Source: Azospirillum picis (lineage in GTDB: Bacteria > Pseudomonadota > Alphaproteobacteria > Azospirillales > Azospirillaceae). Taken from it: a stretch of 64,000 nucleotides of DNA. Under the pieces are notes generated by a model. It was not told the DNA's origin. It did not search any database and was given only the letters and a program-made list of their open reading frames with translations. Below are positions 49,139 to 56,685 of this stretch, in pieces (position 1 is the stretch's first letter; the number at the start of each line of letters is the position of its first letter). The stretch spans positions 62,001 through 126,000 of the forward strand of contig NZ_JAGINO010000017.1 in assembly GCF_017876115.1 (NCBI RefSeq). Direction: 5' to 3'. The position numbers and the translations under genes are program-made.

Positions 49139-50131
49139 TTACTTGCCCTCCCCGGCGGCGCGGAGGGCGGCGTCGTAGGTCCGCACCAGATCGGCGATTG
49201 CCCCGACGCGACCATCCTCGGCGGCGATAGTGTCCAGGCGGGCATAGGCGATGCGCAGGGCATCCATCACCACCTCCGGAGCGGCCGGAGCGGATGCGCG
49301 GGCGGCGGCAAGCCATGCCTGTTTTGCCGCATCCGTCAGATGATCCCACGCGCGATCTCGATCCGCGTCGGGGCGAAGGGTGTCCAGCGACAGCCAGTAA
49401 GCCCACGCGATCCGCTTGGCCACCTCGCTCACGCTGCCGCCCTGCGCGGGCTGGAGCGCAACCGGCGTGCCAAGCCCGGCATGCTCGGTGAAGTCCGCCA
49501 GCAGTTCGTATCCGGCCGCCATCGTCGGCGCGTCGTGCATCTCCCTCAGGAGGTCCATACACAGTTTGGATACGCCGCGCTCGTCGTCGGGGTCGCCGCC
49601 TTCCTGCCGCGAAGCCTCATTGATGGCGGTGACGGTCAGCGCCACGATACGCGAGACGGTCGCGTCGCCTCCTTCGGCGTTCACCTTCTCTTCGACGCGG
49701 GCAGCCAAGGACAGCAGCTTGGCAAGCGGCGGTGCCTCGGGCTGCGCCACGGACGGGGCGGCAGGCGCCGGAGACGGGGCGGCGCGACGGTTCCAGGCGT
49801 ACCAGTTGAAGACGCCATCCTCGTCCATGGTCCTGCCGACGAGAATGCCATCAACCGGCGCGTCGGTCGGCGGCGCAATGGCTGCCAGGATTTCGGCGGG
49901 GTCGGTGTCGGCCAGATCGTCAGGCACTTCCTGCTGCACATAGCGCATGTCGTAGCCGTGGCTGGCGGCGACCATCTTCATCGTCAGGAAGCTACTGGCC
50001 TCTTCGCGATCCGTCGAAGCCAAGGCAAGGTCCCACATGCGAGGAACCCAAGAACCATCGGGTGAATGGACCGGCTGGAGCGCGTAGGGCAGCAGGGCCG
50101 GTATCGTGGTCGTGGTGGTTTCGGTGGTCAT
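49139..50131 (-). CDS. Larger phage protein of unknown function
   Basis: 330 residues from the ATG at 50131. The N-terminal part has 'DGSWVPRMWDLALASTDREE'; an Ala/Pro linker lies at about 118-140. The C-terminal helical part contains 'AINEASRQEGGDPDDERGVS' and 'RIAWAYWLSLDTLRPDADRD'. There is no enzyme motif or membrane segment. It is part of the leftward early operon. Confidence 0.7.
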   Translation of the reverse strand: MTTETTTTTIPALLPYALQPVHSPDGSWVPRMWDLALASTDREEASSFLTMKMVAASHGYDMRYVQQEVPDDLADTDPAEILAAIAPPTDAPVDGILVGRTMDEDGVFNWYAWNRRAAPSPAPAAPSVAQPEAPPLAKLLSLAARVEEKVNAEGGDATVSRIVALTVTAINEASRQEGGDPDDERGVSKLCMDLLREMHDAPTMAAGYELLADFTEHAGLGTPVALQPAQGGSVSEVAKRIAWAYWLSLDTLRPDADRDRAWDHLTDAAKQAWLAAARASAPAAPEVVMDALRIAYARLDTIAAEDGRVGAIADLVRTYDAALRAAGEGK

Positions 50132-50136
50132 ATCGG

Positions 50137-50373
50137 CTACTCCATGTCTCGGTCGCAGAAGGACTGATAGTCCTCGTCCTCCTGCCGCTGACGGTCGGCG
50201 GCATCGTCAGCCGGTTCGTCCTGGCTGCTGGGATGGCTGGCCCTGGCCTCTCGCATCGCCGCTTCGAGGATTGCGCCGGCCTGTTCGGCAGTCAGATCGA
50301 GGTCGAAGTTGAATGCCTCGTCCTGTGCGGCTCGGATCATTGCGGCAGTGACAGTTGTGGTCTTGTCGGTCAT
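50137..50373 (-). CDS. Small acidic phage protein
   Basis: 78 residues ('MTDKTTTVTAAMIRAAQDEA'), with a helical middle 'LDLTAEQAGAILEAAMREAR' and an acidic tail rich in Asp, Glu and Gln. It lies 5 nt before the 330-residue gene. Function unknown. Confidence 0.65.
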   Translation of the reverse strand: MTDKTTTVTAAMIRAAQDEAFNFDLDLTAEQAGAILEAAMREARASHPSSQDEPADDAADRQRQEDEDYQSFCDRDME

Positions 50374-50405
50374 GGTGGTCTCCTGCGCTCTGCGCGCTTG
50401 TGGGG

Positions 50406-50585
50406 TCAGGCGGCCTGTCCGGCGCGGTACGCCTCTGCCTCGGCGCGGGCGAGCGCCAGCTCCAGCGCCGGCATCTCGGGCGCGTCATCGGTGGGGGAGG
50501 GGCTGTCGCGCCCCTCCAGGTGATCGAACCGGTGCCGGGCGGCGTGGCGCCTGGCGCTCCGGATGGCGCGGGAGGAGGGGCGCAT
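50406..50585 (-). CDS. Small basic phage protein
   Basis: 59 residues from the ATG at 50585, which overlaps the recT stop codon (TGATG type). The N terminus is Arg/His-rich ('RAIRSARRHAARHRFDHLEG') and the C-terminal helix Ala/Glu-rich. Coupled to recT; function unknown. Confidence 0.6.
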   Translation of the reverse strand: MRPSSRAIRSARRHAARHRFDHLEGRDSPSPTDDAPEMPALELALARAEAEAYRAGQAA

Positions 50586-51721
50586 CACTTCGGCCCCCGC
50601 AGCTCGGCGGCCAGGCCGTCGGCGAAGTCGTTCCAGTCCGGGAACAGGTCGTCCGGGATGGCCTTCAGCGTGGCTGCGTGCTTCGCCTTGAAGGCGACCA
50701 GGGCGTCGATGGTCTTGCACTCGCCAGCCTCGGCCTTCAGTTCCGCGACCTTGGCCGGCCAGTCGATGGGGGTCTGCGCCTCGGCCGCCGCCGGCGCGGT
50801 GCCCTGCGGCTGCTCGACCACCTCACCCGTCTCCGGATCGTGCGGCGTCTCCGGCTGCTCGCCCTGCGGCTCCTGTTCGGGCGCCGTCTCGTCGCCGCCG
50901 ACCACGGTGAAATCGCCGTCCAGCACGCGATCCAGGCCCTGCGTCTCGCCGTCCTCGGCCCGGCCGTCCAGCACCACCGCGTTCGCCATCTCGATCGACA
51001 TGGGCAGGTACTTCGACAGCCGGCGAATGACCGTCTTCTTGCCCATCTCCTCGTAGGCGGTGAGCCAGGGGGTGTTGGTCTTGTTGAAGCGCTTGGCCGT
51101 CTGGTAGCCCTGCGAGCTGTCGCGGACCGCGTTCACCTCGGCGGCAGACATGAATTCGAACTGGACGCCGCCGCCCTTCAGCTTCGCCACGGCGTAGAAG
51201 CCTGTGATCTTGCCGCGGTCGCCGGCCAGGAACGGCTTGTGGGTGATGCTGTCGGCGGTGCCGTAGTCGATGTCGAAGGCGTCGCGCTCGTGGACCACGC
51301 GTGCCGACAGGCTCTCGATCTGGCCAGAGCGGCGGGCGAGGTCGATCAGGCCCTTGTACCCGACGATGATCTGCACCTCGGTCGCCTGCTTGCGGCGGTT
51401 CTCGAAGGGGATCAGGTAGATGTGCCCCTGCGGCGTGTTCGGCTCCAGGCCCATCTGCGCGCAGACCACGACCGCGCCGAACAGGCTCTCGATCGTGCAA
51501 TCCATCAGCTTCGGCGTGGTCCGCAGCGCGCCCAGCGCGATCTTCATCATGCGGTCGGGCGTCATGTGCGCCGGCAGGAGCGCCTTCAGGGTCTCCTTGT
51601 TGGCGTCGAAGAAGGCGGCGACGGTGCTGCCGCCGGCCTGCTTGGCGACCTGCCGGCCGGCCTGGCGCAGCTCCGCCAGCGAGCGGCCGGGGGTAGTCGC
51701 AGCGGGGTTCGTGGTGGTCAT
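50585..51721 (-). CDS. recT: RecT-family single-strand annealing recombinase
   Basis: 378 residues. The RecT core runs over about 50-260: 'HMTPDRMMKIALGALRTTPK', 'SLFGAVVVCAQMGLEPNTPQ', 'IIVGYKGLIDLARRSGQIES' and 'YEEMGKKTVIRRLSKYLPMS'. A Glu/Pro-rich linker and a small C-terminal helical module follow. It anneals complementary strands during phage recombination and works with the exonuclease encoded just upstream (12 nt). Confidence 0.95.
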   Translation of the reverse strand: MTTTNPAATTPGRSLAELRQAGRQVAKQAGGSTVAAFFDANKETLKALLPAHMTPDRMMKIALGALRTTPKLMDCTIESLFGAVVVCAQMGLEPNTPQGHIYLIPFENRRKQATEVQIIVGYKGLIDLARRSGQIESLSARVVHERDAFDIDYGTADSITHKPFLAGDRGKITGFYAVAKLKGGGVQFEFMSAAEVNAVRDSSQGYQTAKRFNKTNTPWLTAYEEMGKKTVIRRLSKYLPMSIEMANAVVLDGRAEDGETQGLDRVLDGDFTVVGGDETAPEQEPQGEQPETPHDPETGEVVEQPQGTAPAAAEAQTPIDWPAKVAELKAEAGECKTIDALVAFKAKHAATLKAIPDDLFPDWNDFADGLAAELRGPK

Positions 51722-51733
51722 GATGCGGGATCC

Positions 51734-52555
51734 TTAGCGGTGCGCCCACTCGGGCAGGTCAAGGCGTTCCAGGCTCGCGGAATGGCCGGGCCAGACGTCG
51801 TTGAGCAGGCTCTCGGCGAAAGCGGCCTTGGTGTCGGAGAGGCGTTCGCGCGCCTTGTCCATGTCGATGGCGTCCAGTTCGTAGACGCCGACCAGGAAGG
51901 GGGCCGCCTTTTCGACGGCGATGAAGATGAAGGCCTCGGGCTCCCACCCGGCGGCAGCGGCCACGCCGTCGCAGTAGTGGGCGGCCTGCCAGTGGTAGCG
52001 GTATTCGGCGGCGGACCGGGCGAACTCGCGGGGGCTGGCGTCGGTGGTGGACTTCAGGTCGACGATCACCCGCATGTCCGGCCGCAGTCCGTCGGCGCGG
52101 CCGCGCAACAGCAGGCCGGTTTCCGGGCAGGTCCAGTAGAACGACCGCTCGACCAGCAGGCCGGCCGGCGCCAGCAGTTCGCCAGCGATGGGATGGGCGT
52201 GGGCGGCGTCGCGGATGCGGCAGGCCTCGTCGAACTCGGCGCGCTTCACCAGTTCCCGGCCGTCGGCTCGCTCCGCCTCAGCCTTGTAGGCGGCGGTGCG
52301 GCTGTCGAAGCGCTCCAGGTCGGTGGCGCAGAACCGGGCGTCCAGCGTGTCGGGCTCCAGCACGGCGCAGTGGATCAGGGTGCCGAAGCGCTGGGTGGCG
52401 GTCTCCCTGCGGATCCCGAAGCGCATCCGGGCCGGGCTGTCGGCGAAGGCGCGGAGCATGGAGACCGACGCGCCAGGGCCGGCATGGTAGGCCTCGGCGT
52501 CGATCTCATAGACGCCCGGGGCGATGTCGGCGGGGACGGTGTGCAGGGCGTTCAT
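51734..52555 (-). CDS. PD-(D/E)XK exonuclease, RecE-like partner of RecT
   Basis: 273 residues. The N-terminal part 'IDAEAYHAGPGASVSMLRAF' is that of phage YqaJ/RecE-like nucleases. Active-site acids lie in 'LLLRGRADGLRPDMRVIVDL' followed by 'KSTTDASPREFARSAAEYRY' (D, then D-x-K), and then the Gln motif 'HWQAAHYCDGVAAA'. It digests double-stranded ends to leave 3' overhangs for RecT. The start overlaps the stop codon of a 52-codon gene (ATGA type). Confidence 0.9.
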   Translation of the reverse strand: MNALHTVPADIAPGVYEIDAEAYHAGPGASVSMLRAFADSPARMRFGIRRETATQRFGTLIHCAVLEPDTLDARFCATDLERFDSRTAAYKAEAERADGRELVKRAEFDEACRIRDAAHAHPIAGELLAPAGLLVERSFYWTCPETGLLLRGRADGLRPDMRVIVDLKSTTDASPREFARSAAEYRYHWQAAHYCDGVAAAAGWEPEAFIFIAVEKAAPFLVGVYELDAIDMDKARERLSDTKAAFAESLLNDVWPGHSASLERLDLPEWAHR

Positions 52556-52710
52556 GCGTCGAGATCCTCCCTCCAGCCATCCTCAAGGGCTTCAATCTCC
52601 GCCTCCAGCTCCTCCACCTCCTGGGCGGTGAGCCGCAGCGGGAGATGGCGCTCGGCGGCGAAGCGGATTTCGCGGCGGACCGCGGGCAGGGCGTGGGTTG
52701 GTGCGTGCAT
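52552..52710 (-). CDS. 52-residue acidic helical phage protein
   Basis: The frame reads from the ATG at 52710 ('MHAPTHALPAVRREIRFAAE') through 'LTAQEVEELEAEIEALEDGW' to a TGA that overlaps the exonuclease start codon by 4 nt. The overlap and the acidic amphipathic helix support coding. Function unknown. Confidence 0.7.
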   Translation of the reverse strand: MHAPTHALPAVRREIRFAAERHLPLRLTAQEVEELEAEIEALEDGWREDLDA

Positions 52711-52716
52711 CGCCCG

Positions 52717-52950
52717 TCACTCCGCGGCGGCCGGGAAGCTGGTCCGGCTGGCAATCAGCCCGTCGATGTCGCTCTCCAGATCGGCGAGAGCGTCGCGCAG
52801 GGCCTTCACGGACCACTTCAGCTCCGGGTAGAGCCGGCAGTCCTTGCCGGCGACGGTGACGACGGCGTGCAGGAAAGCGCCGGACCTGTCGCGGAGGCCG
52901 GCCAGGTCGACCGCTTCTTCTTCGGCGCGGGTGCGGGGAAAACCGTCCAT
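52717..52950 (-). CDS. Small phage protein
   Basis: 77 residues from the ATG at 52950 ('MDGFPRTRAEEEAVDLAGLR'). The middle is 'AGKDCRLYPELKWSVKALRD' and the end is helical. It lies 6 nt before the next gene. Not recognised. A longer open frame upstream belongs to other genes. Confidence 0.65.
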   Translation of the reverse strand: MDGFPRTRAEEEAVDLAGLRDRSGAFLHAVVTVAGKDCRLYPELKWSVKALRDALADLESDIDGLIASRTSFPAAAE

Positions 52951-52954
52951 GGTG

Positions 52955-53071
52955 TCAGGCTCCCAAGGCGAGCAGGAGGAAGCCGCCGAAGACGACCAGG
53001 GCGCCTCCGAAGGCGGCGGTTTCGAGCAGGTCGCGGGCGATGCCACGCAGGGTGATGCGAGGGCGGGGCAT
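52955..53071 (-). CDS. 38-residue single-span membrane protein
   Basis: From the ATG at 53071: 'MPRPRITLRGIARDLLETAA' and then a hydrophobic helix 'FGGALVVFGGFLLLALGA' up to the TGA. The basic N terminus would stay inside. It fits exactly between its neighbours (4-nt gaps), which supports coding. Confidence 0.6.
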   Translation of the reverse strand: MPRPRITLRGIARDLLETAAFGGALVVFGGFLLLALGA

Positions 53072-53075
53072 CGGG

Positions 53076-53402
53076 TCAGCCCTCCGCCTTGCCGAAGGCG
53101 CCGCAGTAGCCGCGCCCCGTGTTCCCGGCGCCGATTTCGCGCTCGTAGGCGCTGCGCTCCTTGCCGCTCCGCTCGAAGGAGTTCTCCTTGCGCCACGCCA
53201 TGCAGCCGGAGGCGATGCAGTTGCTTCCCGCCACGGTGCTTGTGCGCTGCTCCCCGCCCTCAGCCAGCGTGAGGGCTCTGTTTCCGACCATCTGGACTGG
53301 CGCGACCCCGGTTGCTATCGCCGCATCCGACCCGGTGTCCTGCACAGCGACCCGAGCGAGTGGGCACCACTTCGCCCGAGCCTCCCGTTCTGTCATCAGC
53401 AT
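53076..53402 (-). CDS. Cys-motif phage protein
   Basis: 108 residues. The start 'MTEREARAKWCPLARVAVQD' and later 'GNR...CIASGCMAWRKE' and 'GRGYCGAFGK' match a frequent small phage family with four conserved cysteines, probably binding zinc or an Fe-S cluster. Function unknown. Confidence 0.75.
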   Translation of the reverse strand: MLMTEREARAKWCPLARVAVQDTGSDAAIATGVAPVQMVGNRALTLAEGGEQRTSTVAGSNCIASGCMAWRKENSFERSGKERSAYEREIGAGNTGRGYCGAFGKAEG

Positions 53403-53484
53403 TTCTGCTTCTCCATCAGCTTGCCTCAGCCGCCACGCAGCGGCTCAGGGAAGCGCCCGGCACTGCCGGGCGGGCGCGATATGA

Positions 53485-53673
53485 TCAGGCGTAGCTTTGG
53501 CAGAGGCGGCAGAAGCAGGGGCCGTGGTATTCCTCGGGGTGTTCGTCATGCTTCGTCGTGGCCTCAAGCAGCTCGTCGCTCCATTGCGCATTGGCCGGGT
53601 CCGACAGCGCGGCGGTGATTTCGGCGATGGTGCCGTTGCACACGGCGGCGATGGTTTCGCTGGTGATGCTCAT
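53485..53673 (-). CDS. Small phage protein with C-terminal Cys/His motif
   Basis: 62 residues from the ATG at 53673 ('MSITSETIAAVCNGTIAEIT'), ending 'EYHGPCFCRLCQSYA', a possible zinc site. A perfect 10-bp hairpin (53700-53709 with 53721-53730) lies between it and the next gene upstream and may act as an attenuator. Confidence 0.65.
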   Translation of the reverse strand: MSITSETIAAVCNGTIAEITAALSDPANAQWSDELLEATTKHDEHPEEYHGPCFCRLCQSYA

Positions 53674-53699
53674 CGTCGTGTCCTTGCTTGTTGAAAGAC

Positions 53700-53730
53700 C
53701 CGCCGGACAGCCTTTGCAGATGTCCGGCGG
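53700..53730 (-). terminator. Hairpin within the leftward operon
   Basis: CCGCCGGACA-GCCTTTGCAGA-TGTCCGGCGG is a perfect 10-bp stem. On the minus strand it is followed by GTCTTTC, a weak U-run, so partial termination or RNA processing is likely. Confidence 0.5.
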
Positions 53731-53791
53731 TGAGTTGCGGAGGCTGGAAGCGCCCATGAGGGCAGGGGTACGCGGCGAACCGCGAAACTGG

Positions 53792-54082
53792 TCAGAAGGG
53801 GATGACTTCGCCGTCAGCGTCGGTCTTCGGGGGGTTGATGGCGGCCTCGTAGTTGACCCGGCCGTCGCTATCGAGAAGCCGGAGAGCAGCCTCAAGCCGG
53901 GCCTCACAACAGCGCAGCGCAGCGCGCAATCCTTCCGCCTCAGTCTTGGCCTGCTTCGCGTCGTACTCGGCGTGGAAGGCCCGGCCCTTGGCTTCGCTGG
54001 CTTCCGCCTTGGCGCGCTCCTGCTCTTTGATCGCCCCTTCCAGGCGGTCCAAGATGTCTTGAACGATGTCTCCGGCTTCCAT
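53792..54082 (-). CDS. Coiled-coil phage protein
   Basis: 96 residues from the ATG at 54082, almost fully helical with heptads ('LEGAIKEQERAKAEASEAKG' to 'RCCEARLEAALRLLDSDGRV'), ending 'PPKTDADGEVIPF'. Function unknown. Confidence 0.7.
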   Translation of the reverse strand: MEAGDIVQDILDRLEGAIKEQERAKAEASEAKGRAFHAEYDAKQAKTEAEGLRAALRCCEARLEAALRLLDSDGRVNYEAAINPPKTDADGEVIPF

Positions 54083-54121
54083 GGTGTCGTCCTCTGTGTG
54101 TGGGGAGGGTCAGGCGGCCGG

Positions 54122-54493
54122 CTATTCGCAGGACGAGGATGAAGGCGACCCACTGTCGGAACCGCTCGATCCGCTGTCGTAGGAGGGCGAGGAGCAGGAC
54201 GACGAGCTGTCGTAGATGCTGTGGTGAGCCACAGAGCCCGCGATGGATGACGGGGTGAGCGGAACCGGCACGCCGGTGGCAAGGCCCATCACGAAGCCCG
54301 TGCCGTCGTCTCCTCCGCCAGAAGTGGCGTTGCGCGAGGCGGGGGCCGATGCGACCGGCCGGGTTCGCGACCGCAAGGTTTCCGCCGCTCGATGATTGGC
54401 GGCGTTCAGGCTCTGCATCGTTTCCTCATGCGCCGCGCGAATTTCGCTCTGCGCTTGCTGGGGGTCGAACTTGCTGTGGTTTGCTGCGCCCAT
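54122..54493 (-). CDS. First gene of the leftward early operon, Ser-rich C terminus
   Basis: 123 residues from the ATG at 54493, with a GGAGAGGG ribosome site. The helical start is 'SKFDPQQAQSEIRAAHEETM'. A glycine-rich hydrophobic stretch 'GFVMGLATGVPVPLTP' follows, and then a tail almost only of Ser with Asp, Gly, Tyr and two Cys. It is the first gene after PL, the position of early regulators such as lambda N, but no Arg-rich RNA-binding motif is seen. Confidence 0.65.
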   Translation of the reverse strand: MGAANHSKFDPQQAQSEIRAAHEETMQSLNAANHRAAETLRSRTRPVASAPASRNATSGGGDDGTGFVMGLATGVPVPLTPSSIAGSVAHHSIYDSSSSCSSPSYDSGSSGSDSGSPSSSSCE

Positions 54494-54516
54494 GGGGATC
54501 GTCCCTCTCCAGGAAG

Positions 54517-54548
54517 GCCGCCGGACCCTTGGGGGCAGGCCCGGCGGC
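54517..54548 (-). promoter_or_regulatory. Leader hairpin of the leftward operon
   Basis: GCCGCCGG and CCGGCGGC (8-bp stem) lie between PL and the first leftward gene. The position is that of a nut-like or attenuator site; there is no U-run. Confidence 0.4.
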
Positions 54549-54585
54549 AGTGGGGCCAGCCGGTCCGGGGGTGGCTGGTGAGGAG

Positions 54586-54615
54586 ATATCACCACAGTGG
54601 TGATTAGTCGGTCAA
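54586..54615 (-). promoter_or_regulatory. Predicted leftward promoter PL
   Basis: On the minus strand TTGACC (54615-54610), an 18-bp spacer and TGATAT (54591-54586). The 17-bp operator at 54588-54604 fills the spacer and runs into the -10. The same geometry occurs at PR. Confidence 0.65.
54588..54604. promoter_or_regulatory. Repressor operator OL1
   Basis: ATCACCACAGTGGTGAT is a perfect dyad around its centre. Its reverse complement is identical to the operator at 57191-57207. Confidence 0.85.
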
Positions 54616-54623
54616 GTGGAAAA

Positions 54624-54640
54624 ATCACCAATGTGGTGAT
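54624..54640. promoter_or_regulatory. Repressor operator OL2
   Basis: ATCACCAATGTGGTGAT, same half-sites as OL1, centre 36 bp away and just upstream of the PL -35 element. Confidence 0.85.
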
Positions 54641-54660
54641 GTGCTGCCGATGGTTGCCGC

Positions 54661-54689
54661 TTGATAATGCGGTTGCGCGTTTGTGGTAT
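54661..54689 (+). promoter_or_regulatory. Separate rightward promoter for the membrane-protein gene
   Basis: TTGATA (54661-54666), a 17-bp spacer and TGGTAT (54684-54689), 32 bp before the ATG at 54722. No repressor operator overlaps it, so it could be active in the lysogen. Confidence 0.5.
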
Positions 54690-54721
54690 GGCTCGCGCCG
54701 TGATTGGGACTGGGGGGCGAT

Positions 54722-55684
54722 ATGTCGGTGATCGAACACAGGCCGCGAAGCGGGACGCGTGGCTACAATCTGGTGGCGCTCTTTGCCATCGGCGCCGTCG
54801 TGATTGGTTTTGGGGGCTACATCTACGAGCGCCCATCAGATGGCATCGGGTACATGATCGGCTCAGCCATAGCGTGTCTTGCTATTGGACGGGCGATGGC
54901 GACCCCATTCACCGGCGGAAGTCGCCGCTGGATGCGCGGGGCGACTGGCCTCACGCTATCTCTTGCGCTCCTGGTCTCGCTGAACATTGGCAAAGTCATG
55001 ATGACGCGTGACGCCTATCAGTTCCGAGACTTGCTTGCGAACGCGGCCGGCCCCTTTGACCTTATGGCTAAACTGGAAGCGGCGCCGGGGAATAAGCTTG
55101 CCGCGATTACTAAGATCGCGGTCGATGCGGCGAAGGGGACCATCGATGAGATCTCCGCCGCAGCCGCAAAATTAGCCCCAGCCGAGTTAGACGCCCCCAT
55201 CGATGTTGCGTCCGCCAGCACGGAAGATCTCCGCCGCCTGCATCAGGCGGCGATAATAGCCGAAAGCAATGCTCGGATGGCGGAGGCGCAGGTTGAAGTG
55301 CTGTTTGCCAGGGAGAGGGCGCGCATATCGGAGGGGGTGCGATCCGGCGAATACGGTGTAGAAATCACCAAGCCCCTCATGGATGGGATCGACAACCGGC
55401 ACAGAGACTACGTGCCATATTTCAAATCTCTTTTTGATCTCAAGGCCCAGCAGTTCCGCTCCGAAGTGAACATGTTTGCTATCCTTGTGCGGGAGAGCGG
55501 GCGATTTAAGCGGGCTCCGTCTGGGCAGATCCTCTTCGCCAACTCTGCAGCGATTGGGCCGTTCAATGAGGCCGTTCAGAGCCTGAGCAGCATATCCTCT
55601 AAGCTGGAAGCTCACGTCAAGGAGGGCGAGGCGCTCGACGCGCGATATCAGCAGGGCTTTGAGAAGGCGATCAAGAGGCGATAG
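54722..55684 (+). CDS. Membrane protein expressed against the early operon, possible lysogenic-conversion gene
   Basis: 320 residues from the ATG at 54722. There are three hydrophobic segments near the N terminus: 'LVALFAIGAVVIGFGGYIYE', 'GYMIGSAIACLAIGRAMA' and 'GLTLSLALLVSLNIGKVM'. A cytoplasmic or periplasmic helical region of about 200 residues follows ('LHQAAIIAESNARMAEAQVE', 'FNEAVQSLSSISSKLEAHVK'). Base composition is visibly less GC-rich than the neighbours. It has its own promoter and opposite orientation inside the leftward block. This is the layout of a moron; superinfection exclusion or host membrane change is a guess. The family is not recognised. Confidence 0.7.
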   Translation: MSVIEHRPRSGTRGYNLVALFAIGAVVIGFGGYIYERPSDGIGYMIGSAIACLAIGRAMATPFTGGSRRWMRGATGLTLSLALLVSLNIGKVMMTRDAYQFRDLLANAAGPFDLMAKLEAAPGNKLAAITKIAVDAAKGTIDEISAAAAKLAPAELDAPIDVASASTEDLRRLHQAAIIAESNARMAEAQVEVLFARERARISEGVRSGEYGVEITKPLMDGIDNRHRDYVPYFKSLFDLKAQQFRSEVNMFAILVRESGRFKRAPSGQILFANSAAIGPFNEAVQSLSSISSKLEAHVKEGEALDARYQQGFEKAIKRR

Positions 55685-55763
55685 ATCAGCTACCCCCATT
55701 GGCGGCGATCGGCCCGGCGGCTTCTCTGGAAGGCCGCCTGCCGATGAACTATACTCCGACCCC

Positions 55764-56033
55764 ATGGAGCAGCGCGTCGCAAAGCTTGAAACGGATGTCG
55801 GCGAGATCAAACGGTTGCTCAGCGACCAGATCATGCCGATGCTGATCCGCATCGACGAGCGGCTTAACGGCGCGATGGCTCAGGCGGCCTCAAAAGCCGA
55901 TCTGGCGACCGTAAAGGGCGAACTTCTGGAGAAGCTGGCCGAAAAGCCGGGCAAGAGCTACCTCTGGACCGTGCTCGCCGTGCTCGTCGGCGCGATCCTG
56001 GCCGCGGTTGCCGCTGGCGTCAGCCTGAAATAG
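55764..56033 (+). CDS. Small coiled-coil, tail-anchored membrane protein (XhlA-like)
   Basis: 89 residues from the ATG at 55764 ('MEQRVAKLETDVGEIKRLLS'). Heptads run to about residue 55, and the C-terminal hydrophobic helix 'YLWTVLAVLVGAILAAVAAG' ends near the last residue. The layout matches XhlA-type phage haemolysin/holin helper proteins, but it is not near lysis genes here. It may be co-transcribed with the membrane protein upstream (79-nt gap). A terminator follows. Confidence 0.65.
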   Translation: MEQRVAKLETDVGEIKRLLSDQIMPMLIRIDERLNGAMAQAASKADLATVKGELLEKLAEKPGKSYLWTVLAVLVGAILAAVAAGVSLK

Positions 56034-56051
56034 CGCCTCACCCCACCCGAC

Positions 56052-56084
56052 AGCCCGCCCGCCACCTGGCCGGCGGGCTTTTTC
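56052..56084 (+). terminator. Rho-independent terminator after the membrane-protein pair
   Basis: AGCCCGCC and GGCGGGCT (8-bp GC stem) followed by TTTTTCG, about 20 nt after the stop codon at 56033. Confidence 0.85.
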
Positions 56085-56339
56085 GTGTCCGCCCTGCGAC
56101 AGCCTGTCGCATGTCACAATCCGTCACCTCGCATCCTGCGTCGCGCGCCGTGCCAGCTTTCGCATTTTGCAGCGGAATTTTCGAGATTGTTGCCGAACTG
56201 TGTCGGCGCCGAGGCTGCGTGAGGCGCTAACCGACATACCCCCGCATGCACGTTACGATGGCGTAACCAATTTGGACTACACACACCGATAATCGTGTGG
56301 CTAAGATGTGAGCAATCCGCGGGCACCCACCGGCGGAAG

Positions 56340-56377
56340 GGCCGACCGGTCAGCAGCTAACTGACCAGTCGGCCTTT
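56340..56377 (+). terminator. Terminator-like hairpin
   Basis: GGCCGACCGGTCAG-CAGCTAA-CTGACCAGTCGGCC pairs over 14 bp with one mismatch and is followed by TTT. It could end a short RNA that starts near 56230-56300. Confidence 0.6.
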
Positions 56378-56608
56378 AACGAGCGCTACCTCGTCCAGGG
56401 TATCGTCTCGGCGCAACGTGCGCACGAGGCCGAAACTCACCTGTCCGGCCCTCCGGGGGCGGGTCAGATTTGCACGAGGCGGGCCACATGGGAATGCTGA
56501 CTTACATATCCGCGCATGCAGTAGGGGAAAACCCCTTGCTGCGCTTAACCGCGCCCCAACCAAGGCGCGTCGCGCGACCTGTTTTCATTCCTATCTTCGA
56601 GCAATAGG

Positions 56609-56631
56609 CGAGATCTTTCGAGAAGATCTCG
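56609..56631. promoter_or_regulatory. Perfect palindrome upstream of a small rightward gene
   Basis: CGAGATCTT-TCGAG-AAGATCTCG, 9-bp arms, 55 bp before the ATG at 56686. It is unlike the NTCACC operators, so another regulator may bind here. Confidence 0.45.
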
Positions 56632-56685
56632 TGTCAGGCTGTTGTGAGTGTGTTCCTATTTTGTTCTACTCAGGGGTGAGCGGGT

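Larger units (their letters stand above)
56086..56685. other. 600-bp gene-poor stretch with several inverted repeats
   Basis: Short open frames here lack ribosome sites and coding bias. Visible structure includes a direct repeat of 17 bases (15 identical) at 56234-56250 and 56504-56520, ending CGCATGCA. There is also an imperfect dyad at 56282-56299, a 14-bp hairpin followed by TTT at 56340-56377, and a perfect palindrome at 56609-56631. A small RNA or regulatory sites are likely. Confidence 0.5.

Noticed and set aside
56114-56563. Two short minus-strand frames (70 and 68 codons)
   Set aside because: No ribosome sites and no coding bias, and they overlap inverted repeats; left as uncertain non-coding.
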